NCBI RefSeq assembly: GCF_001704635.1
Contig: NZ_MAXF01000076.1
Coordinates: 1-35,669 of the forward strand
Length of the DNA stretch: 35,669 nt
Direction: 5' to 3'
DNA from: Streptomyces sparsogenes
Lineage (GTDB): Bacteria > Actinomycetota > Actinomycetes > Streptomycetales > Streptomycetaceae
In this document: piece by piece, positions 1 to 8,359 of the stretch
Layout of the letters: each line of letters starts with the position of its first letter
How positions within the stretch are numbered: position 1 is the stretch's first letter
Made by a program: the position numbers and the translations under genes
The notes under the pieces: model-generated
What the model saw: the letters and a program-made list of their open reading frames with translations, nothing else
Database searches by the model: none
Told to the model about the DNA's origin: nothing

Positions 1-1309
1 CTGCGGGGCCTGCGGCCGGGTTCTCCGCCCGCGGCTCGGGCACCGCGTCCGCGGCGGGCGCCTCGGCGGCCCGCGGCGGTCCGGCGGGCGGCTGAACCGC
101 GGCGGCGGGCGCCACCGGCGGCGCGGCGGGCACGCCGGGAGGAGTGGCGGGAGAGGCCGCGGGCGGGGCGGCAGGGGGCACCGCGGGGACCGCCGGCGGG
201 GTCGCCCGCTGCGGCGGGCCGGCCGGCGCCGGGGGCGTCGGCGGCTCCGCGGGCGCCAGCGGGTACGAGGTGGCGGTGGGCGGCGTCGCCGGAGGAGCGG
301 GGACCGCCGGCTTGGCCGGCGGGAAGGCGGGCGGCGCGGACGGCGGAGTGGTGGGCGGCGCGGACGGCGGCGCGGGCATGACGGGCGGCTGCGGGCCGGC
401 CGGGGTCTCCGCGTCGAGCAGCTGTACGGCGTGGCGCCCGAGCTGCGCGACGAGGCTGCCCGGCAGCCAGGGCTCGTCGGCGTCCTCCGCGCCCTCGGGC
501 CCGGCCGTGCGCTCCAGGAGCTGCTCCAGGGTGGGCCGGGCGGCCGGGTCCTTGTTCAGACAGTCGGTGACCAGCTCGCGCAGCCCCTCGGGGAGCCCCT
601 GGAGGTCGGGTTCCTCCTGCGCGATGCGGTACATCACCGCGTGCACCCCGCTGTCGGTGGTGCCGAAGGGCTGGCGGCCGATGGCCGCGAAGGCGAGCAC
701 CGAGCCGAGGCAGAAGACGTCGCTGGCGGGGGTGACCCGCTCGCCGCGCACCTGCTCGGGCGACATGAAGCCCGGCGAGCCGACCACGGCGCCGCTGCGG
801 GTGAGGATGCCGTCGGTGACGGTCTCCAGGGCCCGCGCGATGCCGAAGTCGATGACGCGCGGCCCGTCGATCGTGATGAGGACGTTGGAGGGCTTCAGGT
901 CACGGTGGATCAGATTCGCGCCGTGGATGGACTGGAGCGCCTTGGTCAGGCCGTGGCCCAGGATCCGTACCGACCGCTCGGGCAGGGGACCCGATTCGGC
1001 CACGATCGAGTGCAGGGAGGGACCGGCGATGTAGCCGGTGGCCACCCAGGGCGTGGCGGCCTCGGTGTCCGCGTCGAGCACGGGGGCCGTCCACTCGCCC
1101 CCGACCCGCTGCGCGGCCCGCACCTCCTGCTTGAAGCGACGTCGGAATTCGGCCTGCTGCGCGAGTTCCGTCTGGACGAGTTTGACCGCGACCGTGCGGC
1201 CGCGTGGCGAGTGGGCCAGGAACACCCGTCCCATGCCGCCCGCTCCCAGCCGCCGGATCAGCCGGTACTCGCCGATCCAGCGAGGGTCCTCGGCCCCCAG
1301 GTCTTCCAT
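1..1309 (-). CDS. Ser/Thr protein kinase, Pro/Ala-rich tail (3' end outside window)
   Basis: Hanks-type serine/threonine kinase that would phosphorylate cytoplasmic targets. The 436 visible codons begin with ATG at 1309, preceded by an AGGGGAAGGA ribosome site. Seen: glycine loop GAGGMG (residues 22-27), ATP lysine in AVKLV (K43), catalytic HRDLKPSN (H135-D137), DFG (D154), a T/S-containing activation loop and FMSPEQ (181-186). From about residue 290 the protein becomes a long Pro/Ala/Thr-rich segment that runs off the left edge, so whether it carries a membrane helix or sensor domain cannot be seen. Streptomyces kinases often have such a linker before a C-terminal sensor or secreted domain (family knowledge). 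It reads leftward behind the marR gene with a 90-bp gap and probably has its own start. Confidence 0.93.
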   Translation of the reverse strand, partial: MEDLGAEDPRWIGEYRLIRRLGAGGMGRVFLAHSPRGRTVAVKLVQTELAQQAEFRRRFKQEVRAAQRVGGEWTAPVLDADTEAATPWVATGYIAGPSLHSIVAESGPLPERSVRILGHGLTKALQSIHGANLIHRDLKPSNVLITIDGPRVIDFGIARALETVTDGILTRSGAVVGSPGFMSPEQVRGERVTPASDVFCLGSVLAFAAIGRQPFGTTDSGVHAVMYRIAQEEPDLQGLPEGLRELVTDCLNKDPAARPTLEQLLERTAGPEGAEDADEPWLPGSLVAQLGRHAVQLLDAETPAGPQPPVMPAPPSAPPTTPPSAPPAFPPAKPAVPAPPATPPTATSYPLAPAEPPTPPAPAGPPQRATPPAVPAVPPAAPPAASPATPPGVPAAPPVAPAAAVQPPAGPPRAAEAPAADAVPEPRAENPAAGPA

Positions 1310-1398
1310 GCGTCGCTGTCCTTCCCCTGTTCCCCTGATCAGCCCCTCGCCAGAGAATAGAGGGGGCTGAGAGCGAAGTGGACGACGCGTGGGATCCG

Positions 1399-1902
1399 TT
1401 ATCGGTTCCGTATCTGACCGTGCTGATCCTCCAGAGCCTCCACGGCCTCCGACAGCCGCCGCAGCGCGTCCGCGACGGCCGCGAACTCCGCCTGTCCGCC
1501 CAGCTGTTCGCACAGCTGTCCGGCGAAGCCCCGGTGGCCTGGACTGATCGCTCGTACGGCGGCGCGGCCTTCGGCGGTCGGGGCGAGCAGTTTGGCGCGG
1601 CGGTGCGCGGGGTTCGGGCGGTATTCGGCCAGTCCGTCCGCGACGAGCAGATCCGCGACGCGCTGCACGCTCTGCCGCGTGATGCCCATGACCCGCGCGA
1701 TCTGGGCCACGCTCAGCGGCTCCCCCACCACGGCCCCGAGCACCTGCCATCGCGCGGCGGTCAGCCCCACGGGCCGGGCCAGCCGCTCGGACACGGCGAG
1801 GAACTGCCCGCCCAGCCGGAAGACGGCCAGCGCCGTCCGGCTGAGCAGGGCGGGCGCGGTGTCCGCGGGCTGGGCCGCCCTCCGCTCGGCGCTCTCGCTC
1901 AT
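1399..1902 (-). CDS. MarR-family transcriptional regulator
   Basis: DNA-binding repressor-type protein of 167 residues. The winged helix-turn-helix covers about residues 45-110: LSVAQIARVMGITRQSVQRV is the HTH, and the following RRAKLLAPTAEG stretch is the wing with the usual polar/Lys content. The flanking helices would form the dimer interface and ligand pocket. ATG at 1902 overlaps the TGA of the upstream DJ-1-like gene by four bases (ATGA), so the two are translationally coupled and form one leftward operon. The family often senses phenolics, oxidants or drugs and represses its own operon; here the natural targets are the GACAG/CTGTC palindromes upstream of the operon. Inducer unknown. 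Confidence 0.93.
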   Translation of the reverse strand: MSESAERRAAQPADTAPALLSRTALAVFRLGGQFLAVSERLARPVGLTAARWQVLGAVVGEPLSVAQIARVMGITRQSVQRVADLLVADGLAEYRPNPAHRRAKLLAPTAEGRAAVRAISPGHRGFAGQLCEQLGGQAEFAAVADALRRLSEAVEALEDQHGQIRNR

Positions 1903-2534
1903 CGCAGCTGCGCCGCCTGAAGTACCTCGAAGGCGCTCGCGTCCGAGGCGGAGAAGAGCCGGAACCAGGCGTCGAGCACCTCGGGCTCGTACACGTCCAG
2001 CCGGGCCAGGATCTCCCGGGCGAAGGCGACCGGCTCCGTCGGCCCGGCCGTGATCAGGTCGCCGGACTCGTCGGTGACCGCGTCCGCCTCCCGGTAGTGG
2101 TCGCCGCCCTTGTAGCCGGTGGCGGCCAGGTAGGGGGCGGCGGCGCTGGTGTGGGCGCGGTCGTCCAGCAGGCCCTCGCGGGCGAGGCCCGCGGTGGCCC
2201 CGCAGATCGCCGCGACCGGGACGCCCGCCTCCAGGAAGGTCCGCGCCGCCCGCGCGAAGGGCGCGTTCCGGTCGCCGGCGTCCCACAGGCTCGCGCCCGG
2301 CAGGACCAGCATCGCGCTGTGCTCGGGCCGCAGGTCCTCCAGGGCCAGGTCGGGCTGGAGGCGCAGCCCGCCCATCGTGGTCACCGGCTCGCGGCGCTCC
2401 GCGACGGTCACCACGTCGATGCCGGGGCGGGGCGGCCGGTGGAGGGAGGTGTCGCGCAGATACGCGGTGGCGTAGCCGAACTCCCAGTCGGCGAGCGTGT
2501 CGTAGACGGCCACATGCACGGTCCTGCGTTCCAT
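1899..2534 (-). CDS. DJ-1/PfpI-family (type 1 GATase-like) protein
   Basis: A 211-residue single-domain protein of the DJ-1/PfpI superfamily. The nucleophile-elbow cysteine lies in VAAICGATAGLA (about residue 111), in the typical position, and the N-terminus HVAVYDTLADWEFG is characteristic of the subgroup annotated as intracellular protease, glyoxalase III or isonitrile-hydratase-like. The exact reaction cannot be told from sequence. The start at 2534 has a clean GAGGAG ribosome site six bases upstream. It is the first gene of a two-gene operon with the MarR regulator (4-base overlap), which suggests induction by a compound that MarR senses, perhaps an electrophile or a quinone (inference). 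Confidence 0.9.
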   Translation of the reverse strand: MERRTVHVAVYDTLADWEFGYATAYLRDTSLHRPPRPGIDVVTVAERREPVTTMGGLRLQPDLALEDLRPEHSAMLVLPGASLWDAGDRNAPFARAARTFLEAGVPVAAICGATAGLAREGLLDDRAHTSAAAPYLAATGYKGGDHYREADAVTDESGDLITAGPTEPVAFAREILARLDVYEPEVLDAWFRLFSASDASAFEVLQAAQLR

Positions 2535-2583
2535 GGCTGCTCCTCGTCCCCGGGCCCGCCTCGGTGCGGCGTGCCGACTGGAT

Positions 2584-2616
2584 GACAGCAGGCTGTCGTA
2601 TCGACAGCAGACTGTC
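2584..2616. promoter_or_regulatory. Two GACAG-N4-CTGTC palindromes, probable MarR operator
   Basis: Two near-identical palindromes, GACAGCAGGCTGTC (2584-2597) and GACAGCAGACTGTC (2603-2616), lie 19 bp apart, almost two helical turns, so two dimers could bind the same DNA face. They sit 50-82 bp upstream of the DJ-1/marR start, where the promoter should be. Autoregulation by the adjacent MarR protein is the simplest reading (inference). Confidence 0.65.
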
Positions 2617-2680
2617 AAACAAGGCCGGGTCAGGGGCCGGCGCTCCCGCCCGGCAGTCTGTCCACGCGCCCGGCCAGCGC

Positions 2681-2695
2681 CCGACAGCCTGTCGG
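2681..2695. promoter_or_regulatory. Third CTGTC-type palindrome before the aminotransferase
   Basis: CCGACAGCCTGTCGG is a perfect 7-bp dyad with a one-base centre. It has the same GACAG/CTGTC half-sites as the pair at 2584-2616 but a different spacing. It lies 25 bp before a TACCCT -10-like hexamer (2720-2725) that could serve the rightward aminotransferase gene, so the same regulator may control both directions (inference). Confidence 0.5.
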
Positions 2696-2762
2696 TGCCG
2701 CGCCGCCGTGCCCGGTCCGTACCCTGGGCCCCACCGACCTGCGAGCGATCAGAGGTACGAAC

Positions 2763-4151
2763 GTGTCCGCACTGCCCGCGCAGCCCGCCCCGACCCCCAG
2801 CCCCACGCCCGACCCCGCCACCGGTGCCGCCGTCAAGGCGATGGACCGGGCCCACGTCTTCCACTCGTGGTCCGCCCAGGGGCTCATCGACCCGCTCGCC
2901 GTCGCGGGCGCCGAGGGCGCGTACTTCTGGGACTACGACGGGAACCGCTACCTCGACTTCTCCTCCCAGCTGGTCAACACCAACATCGGCCACCAGCACC
3001 CCAAGGTCGTGGCCGCCGTGCGGGAGCAGGCCGCCAAGCTGTGCACCATCGCGCCGGGCTTCGCCGTGGACGTGCGGTCCGAGGCGGCACGGCTGATCGC
3101 CGAGCGCACCCCCGGCGACCTGGACAAGATCTTCTTCACCAACGGCGGCGCCGAGGCCGTGGAGAACGCCGTCCGCATGGCCCGGCTGCACACCGGCCGG
3201 CCCAAGGTGCTGTCCGCCTACCGCTCGTACCACGGCGCGACCGCCGCCGCGATCAACCTGACCGGCGACCCGCGCCGCTGGCCCTCCGACACCGCCTCGG
3301 CCGGAGTCGTCCACTTCTGGGGGCCGTTCCTCTACCGCTCGCCCTTCCACTCCGCCGACGAGCGGCAGGAGTGCGAGCGCGCGCTGGCGCACCTGGAGGA
3401 GACCATCGCGTTCGAGGGCCCCCAGTCCATCGCCGCGATCATCCTGGAGACCGTCCCCGGCACGGCCGGGATCATGGTGCCGCCGCCCGGCTATCTGGCC
3501 GGGGTCCGCGAGATCTGCGACCGCTACGGCATCGTCTTCGTCCTCGACGAGGTCATGGCGGGCTTCGGCCGCACCGGCCACTGGTTCGCCGCCGACCACT
3601 TCGGCGTCACCCCGGACCTGCTGACCTTCGCCAAGGGCGTCAACTCCGGTTACGTCCCGCTCGGCGGCGTCGCCATCAGCGCCAGGATCGCCGCCGACTT
3701 CGACCAGCGGCCCTACCCCGGCGGCCTCACCTACTCCGGCCACCCGCTCGCCTGCGCCTCCGCCGTCGCCACCATCAACGCCATGGCGGAGGAGGGCATC
3801 GTGGAGAACGCCGCCGAGATCGGGGAGAAGGTCATCGGCCCCGGGCTGCGCGAGATCGCCGAGCGCCACCCGTCCGTCGGCGAGGTCCGCGGTCTTGGCG
3901 TGTTCTGGGCGCTCGACCTCGTCAAGAGCAAGGAGACCCGCGAGCCCCTGGTCCCGTACAACGCGAGCGGCCCGGCGAACCAGCCCATGGCCGAGTTCGC
4001 GGCGGCCTGCAAGCGCGGCGGGCTGTGGCCCTTCGTGAACATGAACCGCACGCATGTGGTCCCGCCGTGCACCATCACCGAGGCCGAGGCCAAGGAGGGC
4101 CTGGCGATCCTCGACGAGGCCCTGTCCGCGGCCGACGCCCACACCGTCTGA
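2763..4151 (+). CDS. Class III PLP-dependent aminotransferase
   Basis: Cytoplasmic fold-type I aminotransferase of 462 residues in the omega-aminotransferase / aspartate aminotransferase family group, moving an amino group to pyruvate or another oxo acid. Visible landmarks: phosphate-binding TNGGAEAVENA (126-136), SYHG (155-158, ring-stacking aromatic), LDEVMAGFGRTG with PLP aspartate D262, and Schiff-base lysine K291 in LLTFAKGVNSGYVPLGG. GTG at 2763 follows an AGAGG site; the Pro-rich first 20 residues are outside the fold. A beta-alanine, taurine or GABA-like substrate is possible but cannot be fixed. The GntR/FCD regulator 132 bp downstream is a plausible control partner, although a strong hairpin separates the two. 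Confidence 0.92.
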   Translation: MSALPAQPAPTPSPTPDPATGAAVKAMDRAHVFHSWSAQGLIDPLAVAGAEGAYFWDYDGNRYLDFSSQLVNTNIGHQHPKVVAAVREQAAKLCTIAPGFAVDVRSEAARLIAERTPGDLDKIFFTNGGAEAVENAVRMARLHTGRPKVLSAYRSYHGATAAAINLTGDPRRWPSDTASAGVVHFWGPFLYRSPFHSADERQECERALAHLEETIAFEGPQSIAAIILETVPGTAGIMVPPPGYLAGVREICDRYGIVFVLDEVMAGFGRTGHWFAADHFGVTPDLLTFAKGVNSGYVPLGGVAISARIAADFDQRPYPGGLTYSGHPLACASAVATINAMAEEGIVENAAEIGEKVIGPGLREIAERHPSVGEVRGLGVFWALDLVKSKETREPLVPYNASGPANQPMAEFAAACKRGGLWPFVNMNRTHVVPPCTITEAEAKEGLAILDEALSAADAHTV

Positions 4152-4207
4152 CGGCTCATCGGGCGTCACGGTGTAGACCACTCCAGCCACTCTGCGCACT
4201 TCGCGCA

Positions 4208-4239
4208 ACGGCCCTCGCATATCGTGATGCGAGGGCCGT
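4208..4239. terminator. 13-bp perfect hairpin between aminotransferase and GntR genes
   Basis: ACGGCCCTCGCAT (4208-4220) pairs perfectly with 4227-4239 around a 6-base loop. There is no T-run, which is common for Streptomyces terminators. It should end aminotransferase transcripts; it is also close enough to the GntR start (45 bp) to act as a dyad operator. Confidence 0.7.
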
Positions 4240-4283
4240 CCGCATCCGTACGACACGACGGCCGCGGAAGGAGACGGTCATCG

Positions 4284-4976
4284 ATGCCCGTGCCCGGCAC
4301 CAGCCCGGTCAAGCGCAACACCCTGCGTCAACAGATCGCCGAGGCGCTGTGCGACGAGGTGCTCGCGGGCAGACTCCCGGCCGGCCGGCAGTTCACCGTC
4401 AAGGAGATGGCCGACCAGTACGGCGTCTCCGCCACCCCCGTCCGCGAGGCCCTGCTCGACCTGTGCTCCCAGGGGCTGCTGGACGTCGAGGAACACCGCG
4501 GCTTCAAGGTCCACGAGTTCACCTTCGAGGACTTCCGGCACATGCTCAACGCCCGCAACATGGTGGTCGAGGGCGTCTTCCGGCAGTGCGTCGAGGACAC
4601 CCTGCGCAGCATGACCCCGCAGGCCCTGGCCTCGGTGCGGCGCCGCGCCGACGAGGCCGAGCGCGCCGCGCGCTCCGGCGACCTCGACATACTCATCGGC
4701 TACGACCTGCGCTTCTGGCGCGAGCTGTGCGGGCTCGTCGGCAACCCGTACATACTCGACTTCCTCCAGCGGCTGCGGGTCCAGTCCTGGGTCTTCACCG
4801 TGCCGTATCTGCGGCGGGTGCCGGATCTGCGCGGGCAGCTGTGGGCCGGGCACGGCGAGCTCACCGCGGCCGTCACACGCGGCGACGCGGAGGCCTCCGA
4901 GCGGCTGATAGCCGCGTACAACGCGCACTCCCTCGCTCTGATCGAGCGACTGGTCACCGGCGGCGGAAAGGGATGA
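4284..4976 (+). CDS. GntR-family regulator, FCD (FadR) subfamily
   Basis: A 230-residue DNA-binding regulator. N-terminal winged HTH at about residues 10-75 (LRQQIAEALCDEVLAGRLPA ... YGVSATPVREALLDL), followed by an all-helical FCD ligand domain to the C-terminus. ATG at 4284 is preferred because GGAAGGAG lies ten bases upstream; an in-frame earlier ATG at 4224 lies inside the hairpin. Oddity: FCD domains usually hold a metal with D-x3-H plus two later histidines. Here the first site reads YDLRFWREL, with Trp at the usual His, while later His residues (GHGEL, YNAHS) remain, so metal binding may be altered or lost. Probably regulates the aminotransferase or linked catabolism (inference). Confidence 0.92.
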   Translation: MPVPGTSPVKRNTLRQQIAEALCDEVLAGRLPAGRQFTVKEMADQYGVSATPVREALLDLCSQGLLDVEEHRGFKVHEFTFEDFRHMLNARNMVVEGVFRQCVEDTLRSMTPQALASVRRRADEAERAARSGDLDILIGYDLRFWRELCGLVGNPYILDFLQRLRVQSWVFTVPYLRRVPDLRGQLWAGHGELTAAVTRGDAEASERLIAAYNAHSLALIERLVTGGGKG

Positions 4977-5088
4977 GCCGCCGGGAAGGAATGAGCCGCC
5001 GCCCCGCGGGGAGGCGACGCGCGACACCCGCCCGCGAATGTGACGGGCGACACACAACCCGGCGCGGGTCCGCGGTGGTCCCCTACAT

Positions 5089-7668
5089 GTGCTGCACACT
5101 TCGCCCGCCCGCCCTCCGGCCCTGGCCATCGGCCCCGCCGCGCCCGCTCCCGGCCGCGGCGCCGTCGATCTGACCGTGGTCGTGCCCGCGTACAACGAGG
5201 AGCACCGGCTGCCCCGGACCCTCGACACGATCTGCCGCTATCTGCGTTCCTCGCCCGGCCGCCACGCCGAGTGGGAGCTGATCGTCGTCGACGACGGGTC
5301 CAGCGACGCCACCGCGGCCGTCGTCCGCCGGGCGGCCGAGGCCGAGCCGCGCATCCGGCTGCTGACCCCGCCCGCCGCGTCCCCCACCGCCGGTTCCTCC
5401 GCGCGCAACCACGGCAAGGGCCACGCGCTGCGCCTGGGCGTGCTCGCCTCGCGCGGGCGCCGGGTGCTGCTGACCGACGCCGATCTCGCCACCCCCATCG
5501 AGGAGTTGGCGCCGCTGCACGACCGGCTCGACGCGGGCTCCGCCGCGGCGATCGGCTCCCGCGCCCACCCCGAGGCGCTGATCGAGGTGGACCAGCACCC
5601 GCTGCGCCGGCTGGCCGGCCGGGCGGGCAACCGTCTGATACGGGCGGTCGCCCTGCCCGGCGTCCGCGACACCCAGTGCGGATTCAAGCTCTTCGACGGC
5701 GACCGGGCGCGCGCGGCCTTCGGCCGGTCGCGGCTCGACGGGTGGGGCATCGACGTGGAGATCCTGCGCGCTTTCCGCCGCGAGGGCTGGCCGGTCGCCG
5801 AGGTGCCGGTGCGCTGGGCCCACCAGGAGGGTTCCAAGATCCGGCCGCTGGACTACGGACGGGTGCTCCTGGAACTGCTGCGCCTCGCGCGGCGGGGCGT
5901 ACGGGAGCGGATCGGCGCCGGCGACCGGGCCGTACTCCTCGCCTATCTGCTGCTGTCGGTGCTGCTCTACAAGGGGCTGTGGGCGCACGTCGGGCACCGC
6001 TACCTCGTCGACAGCGGGCAGGACCAGAACCAGTGGGAGTGGTTCTTCGCGGTCACCGCCCACCATGTCCTCGGGCTCGACGACCCGTTCTTCACCGGCC
6101 TCCAGAACGCCCCGCTCGGGGTCAACCTCATGGCCAACACCGCCATGCTCGGGCTCGCCGTGCCGCTCGCGCCCGTCACCGCGCTCTTCGGGCCGGGCGC
6201 GACCTGGACGCTGGTGCTGACCTGCGGGCTGGCCGGGACCGCGGCCGCCTGGTACTGGCTGCTGCGCAAGCGGTTCGTACGCGCCCGCCGGGCCGCCGCG
6301 CTCGGCGGCGCCCTGTGCGCCTTCGCCCCGCCGATGATCTCCCACGCCAACGCGCACCCCAACTTCGCGGTGCTGTTCATGATGCCGCTGATCATCGACC
6401 GGCTGCTGCGGCTGTGCGAGGGCACCCGCGTCAGGCGCGACGGGGTGGTCCTCGGCCTCTTCCTCACCTACCAGGTCTTCCTCGGCGAGGAGGCGCTGCT
6501 GCTCGCCGCCCTGGGCCTCGTCCTCTTCGCGGCCGGCTACGCGGCCGCGCGCCCCGCCCGGGCGCGGGCGGCGCTGCGCCCGCTGGCCCGGGGGCTGGCC
6601 GTCGCGGTCGCGGTGTGCGTGCCGCTGCTCGCCTATCCGCTGCTGTGGCAGTTCTTCGGCGACCAGAGCTACCACAGCGTGCTGCACGGCCCGGCCGGCA
6701 ACTCCCCGCGCGCGTTCGTGGAGTTCGCCGGCCGCTCGCTGGCCGGGCACCAGGCCACCGCCGACGCGCTGGCGATGAACCGCACCGAGCAGAACGCCTT
6801 CTTCGGCTGGCCGCTGCTCGCCCTGACCGCCGTCGTGGTGGTGTGGCTGTGGCGGGACCCCCGGGTGCGGGCGCTCGGGTGGGTGGCCTTCGCGGCGTCC
6901 GTGCTCTCCCTCGGGCGCACCATCCCGGTGCCCTGGACGGGGATCACGCTGCCCGGGCCGTGGCGGGCGCTCGCCCACCGGCCGCTCTTCGAGTCGGTCA
7001 TCGAGTCGCGGGTGGCGATGGCGGCGGTGCCCGCGCTCGGCATCCTGCTGGCCCTGGCCTGCGACCGGCTGTGCGCCTCCGCCCCCGCCGGGCCGGACGG
7101 CGACGGCGGTGCCGCTGGGCCGGGCGGCGGTGCCGGCGGTGGCCGGGGGCTGCGGATCGCCGGATGGGCCGCCGTGACCGCCGCCCTGCTGCCCCTCGCG
7201 CCCACCCCGTTCACCACCGCCGACCGCGTCCCCGTCCCGTCCTTCATCGCCGACGGCACCTGGCGGGCGCACGTGCCCGAGGGCCACACCCTCGTCCCCG
7301 TACCGCTGCCCAGCCCCGGCGACGCCGAGGCCCTGCACTGGCAGACCACCGCCGGGCTCGGCTTCCCGCTCCCCGGCGGCTACTTCAACGGCCCCGACGG
7401 CCCCGAGCGGACCGGCGTCTACGGCCCCCAGTACCGCTTCACCTCCGCCCTCCTCGCCGAGGTCAGCCGCACCGGACGGGTCCCGCGCATCCGCCAGGAG
7501 CAGCGCCGCGCCGCCCGCGAGGACCTCGAGTACTGGCGGGCGGGCGCGGTCGTGCTCGCCCCGCAACCGGGGGACGAGGCGCTGCGTGTCACCGTGGAGC
7601 GGCTGCTGGGCTGGCAGGGGGAGTGGATCGGGGGAGTGTGGGTGTGGGACGTGCACGGAGGGATGTGA
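5089..7668 (+). CDS. GT2 glycosyltransferase fused to multi-pass membrane domain
   Basis: An 859-residue two-part protein. Residues about 27-260 are a GT2 domain like dolichyl-/polyprenyl-phosphate hexose synthases: VVVPAYNEE, IVVDDGSSD (D68-D69) and DADLATP (130-132, DXD-type metal site), then QCGFKLF and WGIDVEIL. From about residue 280 come ten or so hydrophobic helices and an acidic, Trp-rich loop, as in GT-C or YfhO-type membrane glycosyltransferases, ending in a hydrophilic C-terminal domain. One chain may make a lipid-linked sugar on the inside and use it outside (inference). The start is uncertain: GTG at 5089 has no good ribosome site. The stop overlaps the sigma-factor start (GTGA). 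Confidence 0.88.
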   Translation: MLHTSPARPPALAIGPAAPAPGRGAVDLTVVVPAYNEEHRLPRTLDTICRYLRSSPGRHAEWELIVVDDGSSDATAAVVRRAAEAEPRIRLLTPPAASPTAGSSARNHGKGHALRLGVLASRGRRVLLTDADLATPIEELAPLHDRLDAGSAAAIGSRAHPEALIEVDQHPLRRLAGRAGNRLIRAVALPGVRDTQCGFKLFDGDRARAAFGRSRLDGWGIDVEILRAFRREGWPVAEVPVRWAHQEGSKIRPLDYGRVLLELLRLARRGVRERIGAGDRAVLLAYLLLSVLLYKGLWAHVGHRYLVDSGQDQNQWEWFFAVTAHHVLGLDDPFFTGLQNAPLGVNLMANTAMLGLAVPLAPVTALFGPGATWTLVLTCGLAGTAAAWYWLLRKRFVRARRAAALGGALCAFAPPMISHANAHPNFAVLFMMPLIIDRLLRLCEGTRVRRDGVVLGLFLTYQVFLGEEALLLAALGLVLFAAGYAAARPARARAALRPLARGLAVAVAVCVPLLAYPLLWQFFGDQSYHSVLHGPAGNSPRAFVEFAGRSLAGHQATADALAMNRTEQNAFFGWPLLALTAVVVVWLWRDPRVRALGWVAFAASVLSLGRTIPVPWTGITLPGPWRALAHRPLFESVIESRVAMAAVPALGILLALACDRLCASAPAGPDGDGGAAGPGGGAGGGRGLRIAGWAAVTAALLPLAPTPFTTADRVPVPSFIADGTWRAHVPEGHTLVPVPLPSPGDAEALHWQTTAGLGFPLPGGYFNGPDGPERTGVYGPQYRFTSALLAEVSRTGRVPRIRQEQRRAAREDLEYWRAGAVVLAPQPGDEALRVTVERLLGWQGEWIGGVWVWDVHGGM

Positions 7669-8354
7669 GGAAGGACGGGCCCGGGGGTGGTGCGGCCGGG
7701 GGCGGGGCTCAGGACCGGGCGGAGGGCCGGACGGGGAACCAGGCCGCCGACCGGGCCACCGATCAGGCCGCCGACCAGGCCGCCGACCGGGCCGCCGACC
7801 GGGCCGAGGACGAGGCGGAAGCCGAGCGGGCGTACACCGCGTACGTCTCCGCGAGGCTGCCCGCGCTGCGCCGCGTCGCGCACCTGCTCTGCAAGGACCC
7901 GCACCGCGCCGACGACGTCGTCCAGGCCGCCCTGACCAAGCTGTACGTCCACTGGCGCCGCGCCCGCGCCGCCGACGACCTGGACCGCTACGTCCACACC
8001 ATCCTCGTCCGGTGCTTCCTCAACGAGCAGCGCCTCGGCTGGGCCCGGGTCGTCCGCCTCTCGGGCGCGCCGCACGAGACGCCGGGGCTGCCGCCCGTCG
8101 CGGGCGTGCCGGACATCGAGACGCGCACGGTCGTGCACACCGCGCTCTCCCGCATCCCGGCGCGCCAACGCGCCGTGCTGGTGCTGCGGTTCCTGTGCGA
8201 CCTGCCGGTGGCCGAGGTGGCGGCGGTCCTCGGCTGTTCCGAGGGAAACGTGAAGAGCCAGACCGCGCGGGGCCTCGCCCGGCTGCGCGGACAACTCGGC
8301 GGGCACCCGCTCGCCTCGATGCCATCCGTGGACCAGCGCTTGGGGAAGGAGTAG
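7665..8354 (+). CDS. ECF sigma factor, SigE/SigM-like subfamily
   Basis: A 229-residue RNA polymerase sigma factor with regions 2 and 4 only. Region 2: YVSARLPALRRVAHLL ... DDVVQAALTKLYVHW; region 4: IPARQRAVLVLRFLCDLPVAEVAAVLGCSEGNVKSQTARGLARLR, which resembles the SigE-family ECFs common in Streptomyces. GTG at 7665 is the only good in-frame start near the fold; it overlaps the upstream TGA and sits just after GGAGGG, with a short spacing. The first 50 residues are an unusual low-complexity Ala/Asp/Arg/Gln segment built on a 12-bp tandem repeat. The co-transcribed small membrane protein downstream may be its anti-sigma partner, though no anti-sigma domain is visible. Confidence 0.9.
   Translation: MRKDGPGGGAAGGGAQDRAEGRTGNQAADRATDQAADQAADRAADRAEDEAEAERAYTAYVSARLPALRRVAHLLCKDPHRADDVVQAALTKLYVHWRRARAADDLDRYVHTILVRCFLNEQRLGWARVVRLSGAPHETPGLPPVAGVPDIETRTVVHTALSRIPARQRAVLVLRFLCDLPVAEVAAVLGCSEGNVKSQTARGLARLRGQLGGHPLASMPSVDQRLGKE
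7742..7801 (+). repeat. Five 12-bp tandem units inside the sigma-factor gene
   Basis: The unit GGCCGCCGACCG recurs five times with a few substitutions and keeps frame, encoding an alternating AAD(R/Q) segment before region 2. Units are 7742-7753, 7754-7765, 7766-7777, 7778-7789 and 7790-7801. The copy number could vary between strains by slippage without breaking the gene. Confidence 0.85.
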
Positions 8355-8359
8355 CCGCC

